Assembly: GCF_032397745.1 (NCBI RefSeq)
Contig: NZ_CP135921.1
Span: 1,488,001 to 1,552,000, forward strand
Reading direction: 5' to 3'
DNA length: 64,000 nt
From: Bradyrhizobium prioriisuperbiae
GTDB lineage: Bacteria; Pseudomonadota; Alphaproteobacteria; Rhizobiales; Xanthobacteraceae
Part shown: positions 54,079-63,177 of the stretch, piece by piece
Layout: each line of letters starts with the position of its first letter
Position numbering within the stretch: the stretch's first letter is position 1
Program-made: the position numbers and the translations under genes
The notes under the pieces: model-generated
Seen by the model: only the letters and a program-made list of their open reading frames with translations
Told to the model about the DNA's origin: nothing
The model's database searches: none

Positions 54079-54155
54079 TGGCACACGGCTTGCTTTGATC
54101 AGGCGTGCGGGCGAGGCAGATCCGGCTTTGCGGCTCGCCCCGCGAGGAGAGCGCT

Positions 54156-54872
54156 GTGACACAAGCACAGACCGAGACAGGCCTGATCGCTGCCGAACCG
54201 ACTGACGTAGAAGTCGTCTGGTCGAGAACGGCGCTGGTCATCATCGACATGCAGCGTGATTTTCTCGAGCCGGGCGGCTTCGGCGAAACGCTGGGCAACG
54301 ACGTCTCGCTGCTGCAGAGCGCCGTTGCACCTTGTCAGATGGTGTTGCAGGCGGCGCGAGCGCGCGGCCTTCTCGTGGTGCACACCCGTGAGGGGCATTT
54401 GCCGGATCTCTCCGATGCGCCGCCGGCAAAGATCGAGCGTGGCGCGCCCAGCCTGCGCATTGGCGATCCCGGACCGATGGGGCGCATCCTGATCCGCGGC
54501 GAGGCCGGACACGACATCGTGCCCGCGCTCTATCCCGCCGCAGGCGAGATCGTGATCGACAAGCCCGGCAAGGGCGCCTTCTACGCAACGGCACTCGGCG
54601 ACATTCTCAAGACGCACGGCATCGACACCCTGCTGGTCTGCGGTGTCACCACCGAGGTGTGCGTCAACACCACCGTGCGCGAGGCCAACGACCGCGGCTA
54701 TCGCTGCATCGTGCTCGATGACTGCTGCGCATCGTACTTTCCGCAGTTCCACGAGATCGGCCTGCAGATGATCAAGGCGCAAGGCGGCATCTTCGGCTGG
54801 GTCTCCGGGTCGACGGCGGTGCTCGCCGCCATGACGACCGCAAGCCCACAGCCGCTCACCGCCAGCGCGTAA
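54156..54872 (+). CDS. Isochorismatase-fold amidohydrolase (biuret-hydrolase-like)
   Basis: 238 residues from GTG 54156 (GAGGAG six to seven bases upstream). The catalytic triad is intact: Asp31 in VIIDMQRDF, Lys136 in [11 protein letters not shown] and Cys169 in TTEVCVNTT. Spacing matches biuret hydrolase BiuH and related ureido hydrolases. It is followed after 17 bases by allophanate hydrolase, so its likely product is allophanate (from biuret) or another ureido acid. Cytosolic. The substrate assignment rests on context; peroxyureidoacrylate or N-carbamoyl compounds are alternatives. Confidence 0.85.
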   Translation: MTQAQTETGLIAAEPTDVEVVWSRTALVIIDMQRDFLEPGGFGETLGNDVSLLQSAVAPCQMVLQAARARGLLVVHTREGHLPDLSDAPPAKIERGAPSLRIGDPGPMGRILIRGEAGHDIVPALYPAAGEIVIDKPGKGAFYATALGDILKTHGIDTLLVCGVTTEVCVNTTVREANDRGYRCIVLDDCCASYFPQFHEIGLQMIKAQGGIFGWVSGSTAVLAAMTTASPQPLTASA

Positions 54873-54889
54873 TTCTCCGACAACACTTC

Positions 54890-56701
54890 ATGCATATGGA
54901 CGTCACTGTGACAGAAACCATCGACCAGATCGTAGCGGCCCATCGCGCCGGCACCGCCACTCCCGCGGACACTGTGGCGCGCAGCTTCCAGCGGATCCGC
55001 GACCACAACGATCCGGCCGTGTTCATCAGCCTGCGCGACCAGGGCGAGGCGATCGCGGAGGCGAAGGCGCTGTCCGGCAAGGACGCAGCCGCGTTGCCGC
55101 TCTACGGCGTGCCGGTGGCGGTGAAGGACAATATCGACGTCGCCGGGCTTCCCACCACTGCGGCTTGCCCGGCATTTTCCTACATGCCGGCAAAGGATGC
55201 GACCGCCGTCGCCAAACTGCGCGCGGCGGGCGCCATCATCATCGGCAAGACCAATCTCGACCAGTTCGCCACCGGCCTTGTCGGCGTGCGCTCGCCCTAT
55301 GGCGTGCCGAAAAATCCGATCCGCGCGGACCTCGTGCCGGGTGGATCGAGTTCGGGCTCGGCGGTCGCGGTATCCGCGGGCCTCGTACCGCTGTCGCTCG
55401 GGACCGACACGGCGGGTTCCGGCCGCGTGCCGGCGATGCTCAACAACATCGTCGGCTTGAAACCGACCGTCGGCATGATCTCCACGGCCGGCGTGGTGCC
55501 GGCCTGTCGTACCCTCGATTGCGTCTCGATCTTCGCGCTGTCGACCGACGACGCCGTCACCGCGCTGTCGGTGATGACCGGCCTCGATGCGGCCGATCCG
55601 TTTTCCCGCGATCGTCCGTTGGGACAGGTCGGCGATTTTCCCGGCAAGCTGCGGCTGGGCGTTCCGCGTAACGGCCAGTTGCTGTTTTTCGGCGACCGGC
55701 ATTCGGAAAAAGCCTACGACGACGCCGTCGCGCGTTTCGTCAAGCTGGGCGCGACACCGGTCGAGGTCGACCTCGAGCCGTTCTACGAGACGGCGCGACT
55801 GCTTTATGAAGGGCCATGGATCGCAGAACGTTATCTCGTCATTCGCGATCTGCTGGCGTCGACGCCCGACGCCGTCCATCCTGTCACCCGCGAGATCACT
55901 CTCGCCGGCGCGCGCCCAACCGCAGCGGATGCCTTCGCTGCCTTCTACCGGCTGGAAGGACTTCGCCGCACGTCTCAGGCGACATTCGGCGGCATCGACG
56001 CGATGCTGCTGCCGACCGCGCCGACCGCCTATTCGGTCGCGCAGGTCGAGGCCAATCCGATCGAGCTGAACAGCCGGCTCGGCACCTATACCAACTTCGT
56101 CAACCTGCTCGATCTCAGCGGCATCGCCGTGCCGGCTGCCATGCGCAGCGACGGCATTCCGTTCGGCGTGACACTGCTGGCGCAGGCCGGACACGATGCC
56201 GCGCTGGCTGGTATCGCGCGCGCCTTTCATGCGGATACCCAATTGCCGGTCGGCAGCAAGCGATTGGTCCAGACGCCGCTGCGCAGCCCGCCGGCAGTGC
56301 CGACCAGCGATGAGATCCCCATTGTCGTGGTGGGGGCGCACCTCTCGGGCATGCCACTCAACACCGAGTTGCAGGCGCTCGACGCCCGCTTTGTCGAAGC
56401 CACCATGACGGCGCCGGACTACAAGCTCTATGCGCTGCCGGGCACGACGCCGCCGAAACCAGGCATGCTGCGGGTGGAGCCGGGCAACGGCACTTCGATC
56501 CAGGTCGAGGTCTACACACTCTCGGCAAAAGGCTTCGGGCAGTTCGTCGCGGCCATTCCAGCGCCGCTCTCGATCGGTTCGGTGCGGCTTGCCGACGGCC
56601 GGCTGGCGAAAGGCTTTCTGGTGGAGCCCGCCGCGCTCGACGGCGCCCGCGACATTTCCCATTTCGGCGGCTGGCGGGCGTTCATCGCGGCGAAGGCGTA
56701 A
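54890..56701 (+). CDS. atzF: Allophanate hydrolase
   Basis: 603 residues. The amidase-signature domain holds the triad Lys79 (VAVKDNIDV), cis-Ser153 and Ser177 (GGSSSGS and TAGSGRV); spacing equals that of AtzF (K91, S165, S189). A separate C-terminal AtzF domain (about 455-603) with PAVPTSDEIPIVVVGAHLSG and GTTPPKPGMLRVEPGNG is present, so it is a complete AtzF/DUR2-type enzyme hydrolysing allophanate to ammonia and carbon dioxide. There is no urea-carboxylase gene here, so allophanate probably comes from biuret-like substrates. It converges on the GntR gene. Confidence 0.95.
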   Translation: MHMDVTVTETIDQIVAAHRAGTATPADTVARSFQRIRDHNDPAVFISLRDQGEAIAEAKALSGKDAAALPLYGVPVAVKDNIDVAGLPTTAACPAFSYMPAKDATAVAKLRAAGAIIIGKTNLDQFATGLVGVRSPYGVPKNPIRADLVPGGSSSGSAVAVSAGLVPLSLGTDTAGSGRVPAMLNNIVGLKPTVGMISTAGVVPACRTLDCVSIFALSTDDAVTALSVMTGLDAADPFSRDRPLGQVGDFPGKLRLGVPRNGQLLFFGDRHSEKAYDDAVARFVKLGATPVEVDLEPFYETARLLYEGPWIAERYLVIRDLLASTPDAVHPVTREITLAGARPTAADAFAAFYRLEGLRRTSQATFGGIDAMLLPTAPTAYSVAQVEANPIELNSRLGTYTNFVNLLDLSGIAVPAAMRSDGIPFGVTLLAQAGHDAALAGIARAFHADTQLPVGSKRLVQTPLRSPPAVPTSDEIPIVVVGAHLSGMPLNTELQALDARFVEATMTAPDYKLYALPGTTPPKPGMLRVEPGNGTSIQVEVYTLSAKGFGQFVAAIPAPLSIGSVRLADGRLAKGFLVEPAALDGARDISHFGGWRAFIAAKA

Positions 56702-56730
56702 GCCGCGCCGACCGGCGTCCGCGCTGAGCC

Positions 56731-57474
56731 CTACACCGAATCCGCGTAGAGCTCGTATTCACCGCGCACCAGATCGATATGGTCGCGCATGGCGGCGGCG
56801 GCGCCGACGCGATCACCGCGCAGGATCGCTTCCACCACCCGCTCGTGCTCGGCCTGGGATTTGGCGAGCCGGCCGAGATTGCGGAACTGGGCGCGCCGAA
56901 ACGGCTGCACCCGCGCGCGCACCGCCAGCGCCATCTCCGCAATGTAGGTGTTACGCGCCCCGACATAGATCGCCTGGTGAAACTGCTCGTTGACCTGATG
57001 GAAACGCTGCGGATCGCCGGCATAACTCAGCACGCGAAGCTGCTCGTGCAGCGCCTCCAGAGCATGGCGCTCGGCGGCCGGCATCCGCTCGGCCGCGAGA
57101 CCCGCGCACAGCGCCTCGAGCTCGGCCATCGCCTCGAACATGCTGTTGAGCCGCTCCGCATCGGGCCGCGCCACCACCGCCCCGCGGTGGGCCTTCGATT
57201 CGACAAGACCGCTGGCGACGAGCTGGCGGAGTGCTTCACGAACCGGGGTGCGGGATACACTGAAGCGGCGCGCCAGGTCGCTCTCGTCCAGCGGCGCTCC
57301 CGGCATCAGCACACCGCGGACGATCTCGTCGGCGAGCTGCAAGCGCAACTCTTCCGCCAGCGTCACTTTGCCCGCATTCGGCGTGGCCCGATCTGCCCGA
57401 CCGGCCTCGAATCCGCCAGAGCCTGACGCGGCCGATCCGCTGCGCCCCCGCACGATGGATTCGTCGAACGTCAT
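56731..57474 (-). CDS. GntR-family regulator with FCD domain
   Basis: 247 residues. Winged helix (about 36-100): LADEIVRGVLMPGAPLDESD then RRFSVSRTPVREALRQLVAS. FCD effector domain (about 110-245) with EAMAELEALCAGLAAERM, NEQFHQAIYVGARNTYI and HERVVEAILRGDRVGAAAAM, which retain metal-binding histidine/aspartate positions. The last gene of the minus-strand ureido series; 21 bases separate it from hpxZ. It probably controls both the minus-strand importer/amidase genes and the facing atzF operon. Confidence 0.93.
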   Translation of the reverse strand: MTFDESIVRGRSGSAASGSGGFEAGRADRATPNAGKVTLAEELRLQLADEIVRGVLMPGAPLDESDLARRFSVSRTPVREALRQLVASGLVESKAHRGAVVARPDAERLNSMFEAMAELEALCAGLAAERMPAAERHALEALHEQLRVLSYAGDPQRFHQVNEQFHQAIYVGARNTYIAEMALAVRARVQPFRRAQFRNLGRLAKSQAEHERVVEAILRGDRVGAAAAMRDHIDLVRGEYELYADSV

Positions 57475-57495
57475 TCGCGACCAGTCCTTCCGCGA

Positions 57496-57885
57496 TCAGT
57501 CCTTCGGGGTCGGGATCACGCTGACATGCGCGGCCACGATATGCCAGCCATCAACGAATCGCACCCATGTCTGCATCTGCCGCCCGACTTTATCGGGCGC
57601 GGAGGCGCGATGAAAGAGTGTCGAGGCGACCGCAGTGTCGCGGCCGTATGTCGAGATCACGGTCTTGCTCAGTTCGCGCTCCAGCCCGACCGGCGAGCGG
57701 CCGGCGCGGAACGCCTTGATCGCCTCGTAGCCATAGAGATTCTCCGCCCCGCCATAACGTAGCGTACGCGGGTCGTCCCGGAACAGTGCATCAAGGGTTT
57801 CGACATCGTTGGACACCAGTGCTTTCTCGTAACGCGCGAACGCTTCCGAGACTTCGGCAACCACGTCGGGCAGATCGACTTCCAT
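57496..57885 (-). CDS. hpxZ: HpxZ-type protein (oxalurate catabolism)
   Basis: 129 residues in the DUF3225/SnoaL-like family. Seen: VSEAFARYEKALVSNDVETL, the family hallmark LRYGGAENLYGYEAIKAFRA and GRQMQTWVRFVDGWHIVAAH. HpxZ belongs to the hpxWXYZ operon of Klebsiella, where oxalurate is converted to oxamate, but the protein's exact activity is not known. It lies nine bases after the AtzE/HpxY-like amidase. Compact cone-shaped fold expected; no catalytic assignment is possible by eye. Confidence 0.9.
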   Translation of the reverse strand: MEVDLPDVVAEVSEAFARYEKALVSNDVETLDALFRDDPRTLRYGGAENLYGYEAIKAFRAGRSPVGLERELSKTVISTYGRDTAVASTLFHRASAPDKVGRQMQTWVRFVDGWHIVAAHVSVIPTPKD

Positions 57886-57894
57886 GGAACCTCT

Positions 57895-59307
57895 TCAGAA
57901 TTGCGATGGACGCGGTGCGGATACCACACCGCTCTGTTCAAGCGTATGCGCGACGCGCAACGCGATATCCTCGCGCCAGGGCGCGGCAATGATCTGCACG
58001 CCAACCGGCAATGGCGAAAGCGGCACCGGCGCCGCCACCACCGGCAGGCCGATGAAGGAGATCGGCTGGGTGTGAATGCCGATATTGGCGCGCACCGGCA
58101 ACTCGACCCCGTCCAGCAAGAAGTTCACCTGGCCGAGCTTCGGCGCCACGCACGGCGTGGCCGGCGCGATGATGACGTCGACATCCCTGAACAGCTCCAG
58201 CGCCCGGGCGCGGTACCAGCGGCGAAATTTTTGCGCACGGTCGACATAGGCGGCCGGCACCATGGCGCCGGCGATCAGGCGATCGCGCACCGCCGGATCG
58301 AAATCCTCAGGGCGTTTGCGCAGGCGATCGAGATGCAGCGAGGCGCCTTCGACCGTGGTGATGACGTATGCCGCAGCACGGGCGCGGGCAGCTTCAGGAA
58401 GCTCGACCTCGCGCGAAACCGACAGCGCCTTGACCACCCGATCGACCGCCTCCGTCGCCTCGGAAAACAGCGCTTTGCGGAAATGCCCGCCCGCGACTGC
58501 GATGCGCAAACCATCGATGCCGCGCGAAAGCTCCGCGGTCACCGGTTGCACGATCTCGGCCGCACAGGCTGCGTCATCGGGATCGGGCCCCTGCATGGCG
58601 TCATAGGCGAGCGCGAGATCGCGCGTGCTGCGCGCCAGCGGTCCGAGATGATCGAAGCTCGACACGAATGGGAAGGAGCGCGCGCGCGACAACCGGCCAT
58701 AAGTCGGCTTCAATCCAAAAATGCCGCAGAACGATGACGGCACGCGGATCGATCCATTGGTATCGGAGCCCAGCGACAACGGCACCAGCCCGCCGCCCAC
58801 CGCGGCGCCAGAACCACCCGAAGAGCCGCCAGTCATGCGGGTGGGATCATGCGGATTGCGCGACGGGCCGTCGTGCACGTTCTCGCCGGTGAAATCGTAA
58901 GCGTATTCACCCATGTTGAGTGCGCCGATGAGAATGGCGCCGGCGGCCTCCAGCCGCTCGATCAGGGTGGCGTCACGCGACGCCGGCGGAAGGTCACGGT
59001 TGATCTTCGAACCGGCGCGGGTCGACAACCCCTGCACGTCGAACAGGTTTTTCACCGCAAACGGCACGCCGGCCAGTGGCCCGACTTTCTCGCCGCGCGC
59101 GAGCGCCGCATCAATCGCCCGCGCCCGCTCACGCGCACGTTCCGTCACCACATCGGTGAAAGCATTGAGGATGCCATCGTGCGTCGATATCCGCGCCAAT
59201 GCAGTATCGACGGCGGCAAGCGCCGACACTTTGCCCGCAGCTACCGCATCCGCGATGTCAGAAGCAGATGCCCAGCCGGTATCGGCCAAATCAAGCTTTG
59301 AAGACAC
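57895..59307 (-). CDS. AtzE/HpxY-like amidase
   Basis: About 470 residues, amidase-signature family. Triad: Lys86 (FAVKNLFDV), cis-Ser162 and Ser186 (GGSSGGS and SDTNGSIRVP). AtzE hydrolyses 1-carboxybiuret and HpxY acts on oxalurate-type ureides; both need a small partner, here the preceding gene. The start is uncertain: GTG 59307 overlaps the AtzG-like gene by 17 bases; ATG 59343 lacks a ribosome site and overlaps by 53. C-terminal IGIHTQPISFIGLPVVAAPV matches AtzE-group amidases. Cytosolic. Confidence 0.9.
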   Translation of the reverse strand: MSSKLDLADTGWASASDIADAVAAGKVSALAAVDTALARISTHDGILNAFTDVVTERARERARAIDAALARGEKVGPLAGVPFAVKNLFDVQGLSTRAGSKINRDLPPASRDATLIERLEAAGAILIGALNMGEYAYDFTGENVHDGPSRNPHDPTRMTGGSSGGSGAAVGGGLVPLSLGSDTNGSIRVPSSFCGIFGLKPTYGRLSRARSFPFVSSFDHLGPLARSTRDLALAYDAMQGPDPDDAACAAEIVQPVTAELSRGIDGLRIAVAGGHFRKALFSEATEAVDRVVKALSVSREVELPEAARARAAAYVITTVEGASLHLDRLRKRPEDFDPAVRDRLIAGAMVPAAYVDRAQKFRRWYRARALELFRDVDVIIAPATPCVAPKLGQVNFLLDGVELPVRANIGIHTQPISFIGLPVVAAPVPLSPLPVGVQIIAAPWREDIALRVAHTLEQSGVVSAPRPSQF

Positions 59308-59476
59308 TAGCCGGCTCGATGTCGTCAGGAAGCGGGAATTCATCGACCAGGCGCGCGAACCTCAGGGAGACCTCGAGATTGACACGCACCGCCGGCTTCC
59401 AGGCGTCAGCCACCGGCAACGCAAGCGCGGCGGAGGCCGCATCGATATAGTCATTGAGCGGATCGGAAGACGTCAT
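59291..59476 (-). CDS. AtzG/HpxX-like small amidase subunit
   Basis: 61 residues from ATG 59476 (AGGGA upstream). The DUF4089-type pattern is seen in SDPLNDYIDAASAALALPVA and LRFARLVDEFPLPDDIEP with the closing ASVFKA. In cyanuric acid degradation AtzG forms a complex with AtzE; in the hpx system HpxX plays the equivalent role. Overlap with the amidase start supports a subunit pair. An open frame to 59512 adds twelve residues but is less likely. Confidence 0.85.
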   Translation of the reverse strand: MTSSDPLNDYIDAASAALALPVADAWKPAVRVNLEVSLRFARLVDEFPLPDDIEPASVFKA

Positions 59477-59518
59477 GCCATCCCTGCTGTCGTTTCTGTC
59501 ATTGCCACGCAAACGCTC

Positions 59519-61234
59519 TCAGTGAACCGGGAGCGGCGGGTGCGGGATCGCCGCCAGCAGCTCGCGGGTGTAGGCGGCTTTCGGATCGTCGAGCACGGCG
59601 GCACATGCGCCTTCCTCGACGATTCGTCCCGCCCGCATCACAATGACACGATCGCACAGCAAACGCACCACGTTCAGGTCATGCGATACGAACAGGTAAC
59701 TCATGCCCAAAGAGTGCTTGAGATCCTGCAGCAGGTTCAGCACCACCGCCTGGACCGAGACGTCGAGCGCCGCGGTCGGCTCGTCCAGGATGATCAGGTC
59801 CGGCTTCAGAGCAATGGCGCGGGCAATGCCGACGCGGGCCTTCTGGCCACCGGACAATTGATGCGGAAAACGATCGAGCAGCGCCACCGGCAGGCCGACC
59901 TGGACTGCCAGTTCCTCGCAGCGCGCCCGCAGGGCACCACGACTCATCGCCTCATCCATCTGCAGGATGGGATCGGCGATGGCACGCGCCGCGGTGAAGC
60001 GTGGATTGAGGCTGTCGGTCGGATCCTGGAACACCATCTGGATCCGCTTGCGCAGCGCCGAGCGCGCGAACGCCTTCGGCAGCATGCTGCCGATCTCCTC
60101 GCCGTCGAACGCAATCCGGCCCGAGGTCTGGTCCAGCAGGCGCATCACCATCATCGACGTGGTCGATTTGCCGCAACCGGATTCGCCGACCAGGCCGACG
60201 CTTTCGCCCCGCTTGATGGAGAAGCTGATGCCGTCTACCGCCCGGAACTGCTCCGGCTCGACCGGCGGTTTGCGCGAGAACAGCTTTCCCAGCGAACTGC
60301 CGATGCCCTGGCGCGGGTATTCCTTGACCAGCTTTTCGACCAGCAGCAGCGGCCGCTCGGTCGAGGTCACCGTCGGTGCAGAGGCCACACTGTCGCTGAG
60401 CGCAACACGATCCTCGTCCGGCAGCAGGTCACGCAGTGAAACGCCGAGCCGCGGCGTCGCCCGCATCAGCTTGCGGGTGTAGGGGTGGACTGGATTGGCG
60501 AACACGTCGGCCGCGGCCGCGGTCTCGACCACCCGCCCCTTCTCCATCACCACCACGCGGTCGCAATACGCCGCCGCGAGGCCAAGGTCATGGGTGATCA
60601 GAATGGTGGACATGCCGCGCTGCCGGGTCAGCTCAACCACCAGATCCATCACCGCCTTCTGCGTCGTGACATCGAGACCGGTGGTCGGCTCGTCGGCGAT
60701 CAGGAGCTGCGGATTACAGGCCAGCGCCAGCGCGATAACCACCCGCTGGCACATGCCGCCGGACAACTCGAACGGATACGCGTGATAACGTTCGCGCGGC
60801 CTCGCGATCTTGACCTGCTCCAGCGCCTCGATCGCCTTTTCGCCGCGCTCGGTATTCGAGGCCTGCGCGTGCTGGCGCAGTACGTCCTCGATCTGGTCGC
60901 CGACTTTGCGAATCGGATTGAGTGCGGCGCGCGGGTTCTGGAAGATCATCGAAATCTCCCGTCCCCGCAGGTCCCGCATCTGCGCCTCGCTGGCGTTCTT
61001 GACGTCGACCCCGGAGAACATCACCGATCCCTCGGCGATCCTGCCGGCCCGATCGAGAATCCGCATCACCGCATAAGATGTGACCGACTTGCCGGAGCCG
61101 GATTCACCGACAATGGCGAGGGTCTCACCCTTCGCCAGCGAGATGTTGACACTCTGCACCGCACGCACCGGACCGCGCCGGGTGGCGAATTCGACTGTCA
61201 AATCCCTTACGTCGAGCATTGGCACCGCGGACAT
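59519..61234 (-). CDS. Dipeptide/oligopeptide-type ABC transporter, double ATPase
   Basis: 571 residues, two complete ATPase domains in one chain (DppD- then DppF-like, as in GsiA). First half: VGESGSGKSVTSYAVM, LSGGMCQRVVIALALACNPQ, ELIADEPTTGLD-type LLIADEPTTGLDVTTQ. Second half: LVGESGCGKSTTSMMVMRLL, LSGGQKARVGIARAIALKPD, LIILDEPTAALDVSVQ. The oligopeptide C-terminal segment AAYTRELLAAIP is present. ATG 61234 has GGAGG eight bases upstream and starts just before the permease stop; a frame to 61393 lies inside that permease gene. It serves the importer of the ureido cluster. Confidence 0.95.
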   Translation of the reverse strand: MSAVPMLDVRDLTVEFATRRGPVRAVQSVNISLAKGETLAIVGESGSGKSVTSYAVMRILDRAGRIAEGSVMFSGVDVKNASEAQMRDLRGREISMIFQNPRAALNPIRKVGDQIEDVLRQHAQASNTERGEKAIEALEQVKIARPRERYHAYPFELSGGMCQRVVIALALACNPQLLIADEPTTGLDVTTQKAVMDLVVELTRQRGMSTILITHDLGLAAAYCDRVVVMEKGRVVETAAAADVFANPVHPYTRKLMRATPRLGVSLRDLLPDEDRVALSDSVASAPTVTSTERPLLLVEKLVKEYPRQGIGSSLGKLFSRKPPVEPEQFRAVDGISFSIKRGESVGLVGESGCGKSTTSMMVMRLLDQTSGRIAFDGEEIGSMLPKAFARSALRKRIQMVFQDPTDSLNPRFTAARAIADPILQMDEAMSRGALRARCEELAVQVGLPVALLDRFPHQLSGGQKARVGIARAIALKPDLIILDEPTAALDVSVQAVVLNLLQDLKHSLGMSYLFVSHDLNVVRLLCDRVIVMRAGRIVEEGACAAVLDDPKAAYTRELLAAIPHPPLPVH

Positions 61235-61236
61235 TC

Positions 61237-62136
61237 TCATGTCCTCCGCTGCGGATCGAAGATATCGCGCAGGCCGTCGCCGAGCAGATTGAAGCAGAAC
61301 ACCGCGATCATCAGCGCGAGGCCTGGGAACAGCGCAATCCACCATTCCCCCGACACCATGAAAGCGGCGCCTTCCGCCACCATGATGCCCCACTCAGCGG
61401 TAGGCGGGCGCACGCCGAGACCGATGAACGAAAGCCCCGCGGCATTGAGGATGGCGTACCCCATGGTCAGCGACATCTGCACGATCATGATCGGCATGAT
61501 GTTGGGCAGGATGTGACCGAGCAGGATGCGGAATTCACCATTTCCCGACAGCCGCGCCGCCTGCACGAAACCGGCCTCGCGGCGTATATTGGCCTCGGCG
61601 CGGGCCACCCGCGCATAGAGCGGAAAATTCACAATGGCTGTGGCGATGATGATGTTCTGCACGGTGTTGCCGAGCGCGGCGACAATCCCCATTGCCAGCA
61701 CGAACAGCGGAAACGCCATGATGGTATCGGCGATCCGGCCGACGATGCGATCGGTCCAGCCACCGAAATAACCGGCGGCGACACCGGCAAGCCCGCCCAT
61801 CAGGAACACCAGCACCACCGAGGCGACAGCAATGAACACGTCGAGCCGGGTGGCCACCACAACGCGGCTGAGAATATCGCGTCCGAGCTGATCGGTGCCG
61901 AACCAGTGCGCCACCGACGGCGGCTTCAGTGCCACGGCCGTGTTGCTGGCCAGCGGATCGTAGGGGACAAGCCAGGGCCCGAACACGGCGGCAATCAGGA
62001 TCAGCACCAGCAGCCCGAACGCGAACGCCGTCACCGGGTTTTCGCTGAGGATGTAACGCGCGTGCTGAAATGTGGCTCCGAACCGCGAGGCCTGCGGCGT
62101 GGACGAGAGATCCGTTGTGGGCGCGACTGTGCTCAT
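61237..62136 (-). CDS. Dipeptide-type ABC transporter permease (DppC-like)
   Basis: 299 residues, six hydrophobic segments, with N-terminal OppC_N segment (RYILSENPVTAFAFGLLVLI). The coupling loop holds GFVQAARLSGNGEFRILLGH and ILPNIMPIMIVQMSLTMGYA. GAGGGGG precedes the ATG. C-terminal GWWI-type GEWWIALFPGLALMIAVFCF and NLLGDGLRDIFDPQRR close the protein. Between DppB-like and ATPase genes, with ten and two bases to each. Confidence 0.95.
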   Translation of the reverse strand: MSTVAPTTDLSSTPQASRFGATFQHARYILSENPVTAFAFGLLVLILIAAVFGPWLVPYDPLASNTAVALKPPSVAHWFGTDQLGRDILSRVVVATRLDVFIAVASVVLVFLMGGLAGVAAGYFGGWTDRIVGRIADTIMAFPLFVLAMGIVAALGNTVQNIIIATAIVNFPLYARVARAEANIRREAGFVQAARLSGNGEFRILLGHILPNIMPIMIVQMSLTMGYAILNAAGLSFIGLGVRPPTAEWGIMVAEGAAFMVSGEWWIALFPGLALMIAVFCFNLLGDGLRDIFDPQRRT

Positions 62137-62146
62137 CCGTTCCCCC

Positions 62147-63160
62147 TCACCCTTCCATCCGTACCCGTGGATCGATCACACCGTAGAGAATGTCGATGAT
62201 GAGATTGAGCAGCACATACATCACCGCCATGGTGAGCACGAAGCCCTGCACCGGTGCGAAATCGGACGCGATCAGCGCCTCGACCGCGTAGGAGCCGATG
62301 CCCGGCCATGCGAATACTTTTTCGACCAGAACATTGGCGCCGAGCAGGAACGAGAACACCATGCTGAGCGTGGTGATCACCGGCAGCATGGCATTGCGGA
62401 AGGCATAAGTGACGATCACGGTGCCGGGCGACAGGCCGCTGGCGCGCGCGGTGCGGACGAAGTCCGACGCCAGCACCGCCAGCATTGAGGCTCTGGTCAT
62501 GCGCGCGATCGGCGCCAGCGAAAAGATCGCCAGCGTGGCGGCTGGGAGAATCAGCTGATTGAACGCGGAACGGAAGGCTTCAAAATCACGGGCAAACAGG
62601 CTGTCGATCAGATAGAAGCCGGTCACGTTTGCCGGGGCGGTGGCGAACACATCCAGCCGTCCCAGTGGCGCCGGCGACCATCCCAGCTTGAAATAGAACA
62701 CGTAAACGAGCAGGAGGCCGGTGAAGAACACCGGCAACGACACACCCGCCGTGGTGGTGACCCGACACAGATGATCGATCCACGATCCCGGCTTCGTCGC
62801 CGCCAGGATGCCGAGCGGAATAGCAATGACCACTGCGAGCACCAGTCCGATCAGCGTCAGTTCGGCCGAGGCCGGTAACCGATTGCGCAGTTCAGTGGCG
62901 ACCGGCTGTCCCGTGGTCAGCGAGGTGCCGAAATCACCACGCGCGAGATCCGCCGTATAGTTGAAGAATTGCTGGATCAGCGGCTTGTCGAGTCCCAGCT
63001 TCTTGCGGATCTGCTCGACGGCCTCCTTGCCCGCTGAAGGGCCGGCGAAGTAGGCGGCGGGATCGCCGGGCAATGCGCGGGTCAACAGGAACGTCACGAT
63101 CACGACCCCGATGAGGCTCGGGATCGCGAACATCAGGCGCTTGCCGATCAAGCCGAGCAT
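62147..63160 (-). CDS. Dipeptide-type ABC transporter permease (DppB-like)
   Basis: 337 residues from ATG 63160 (GAGGGTGG upstream), six hydrophobic segments. N-terminal IGKRLMFAIPSLIGVVIVTF then LLTRALPGDPAAYFAG is typical, then KPLIQQFFNYTADLARGDFG and TARASGLSPGTVIVTYAFRN in the coupling loop. A frame open to 63451 lies inside the binding-protein gene and lacks family resemblance. Co-transcribed with DppC-like and ATPase genes. Confidence 0.94.
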   Translation of the reverse strand: MLGLIGKRLMFAIPSLIGVVIVTFLLTRALPGDPAAYFAGPSAGKEAVEQIRKKLGLDKPLIQQFFNYTADLARGDFGTSLTTGQPVATELRNRLPASAELTLIGLVLAVVIAIPLGILAATKPGSWIDHLCRVTTTAGVSLPVFFTGLLLVYVFYFKLGWSPAPLGRLDVFATAPANVTGFYLIDSLFARDFEAFRSAFNQLILPAATLAIFSLAPIARMTRASMLAVLASDFVRTARASGLSPGTVIVTYAFRNAMLPVITTLSMVFSFLLGANVLVEKVFAWPGIGSYAVEALIASDFAPVQGFVLTMAVMYVLLNLIIDILYGVIDPRVRMEG

Positions 63161-63177
63161 GCGACCACCCTCGCCTG

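Noticed and set aside
54698..56662. 654-residue minus-strand frame opposite allophanate hydrolase
   Set aside because: Antisense to an intact AtzF with full triad; no domain of its own.
59519..61234. Two ATPase domains in one gene as a possible missing stop
   Set aside because: Double-ATPase chains (GsiA-like) are a known form of dipeptide-type importers; not unusual enough to report.
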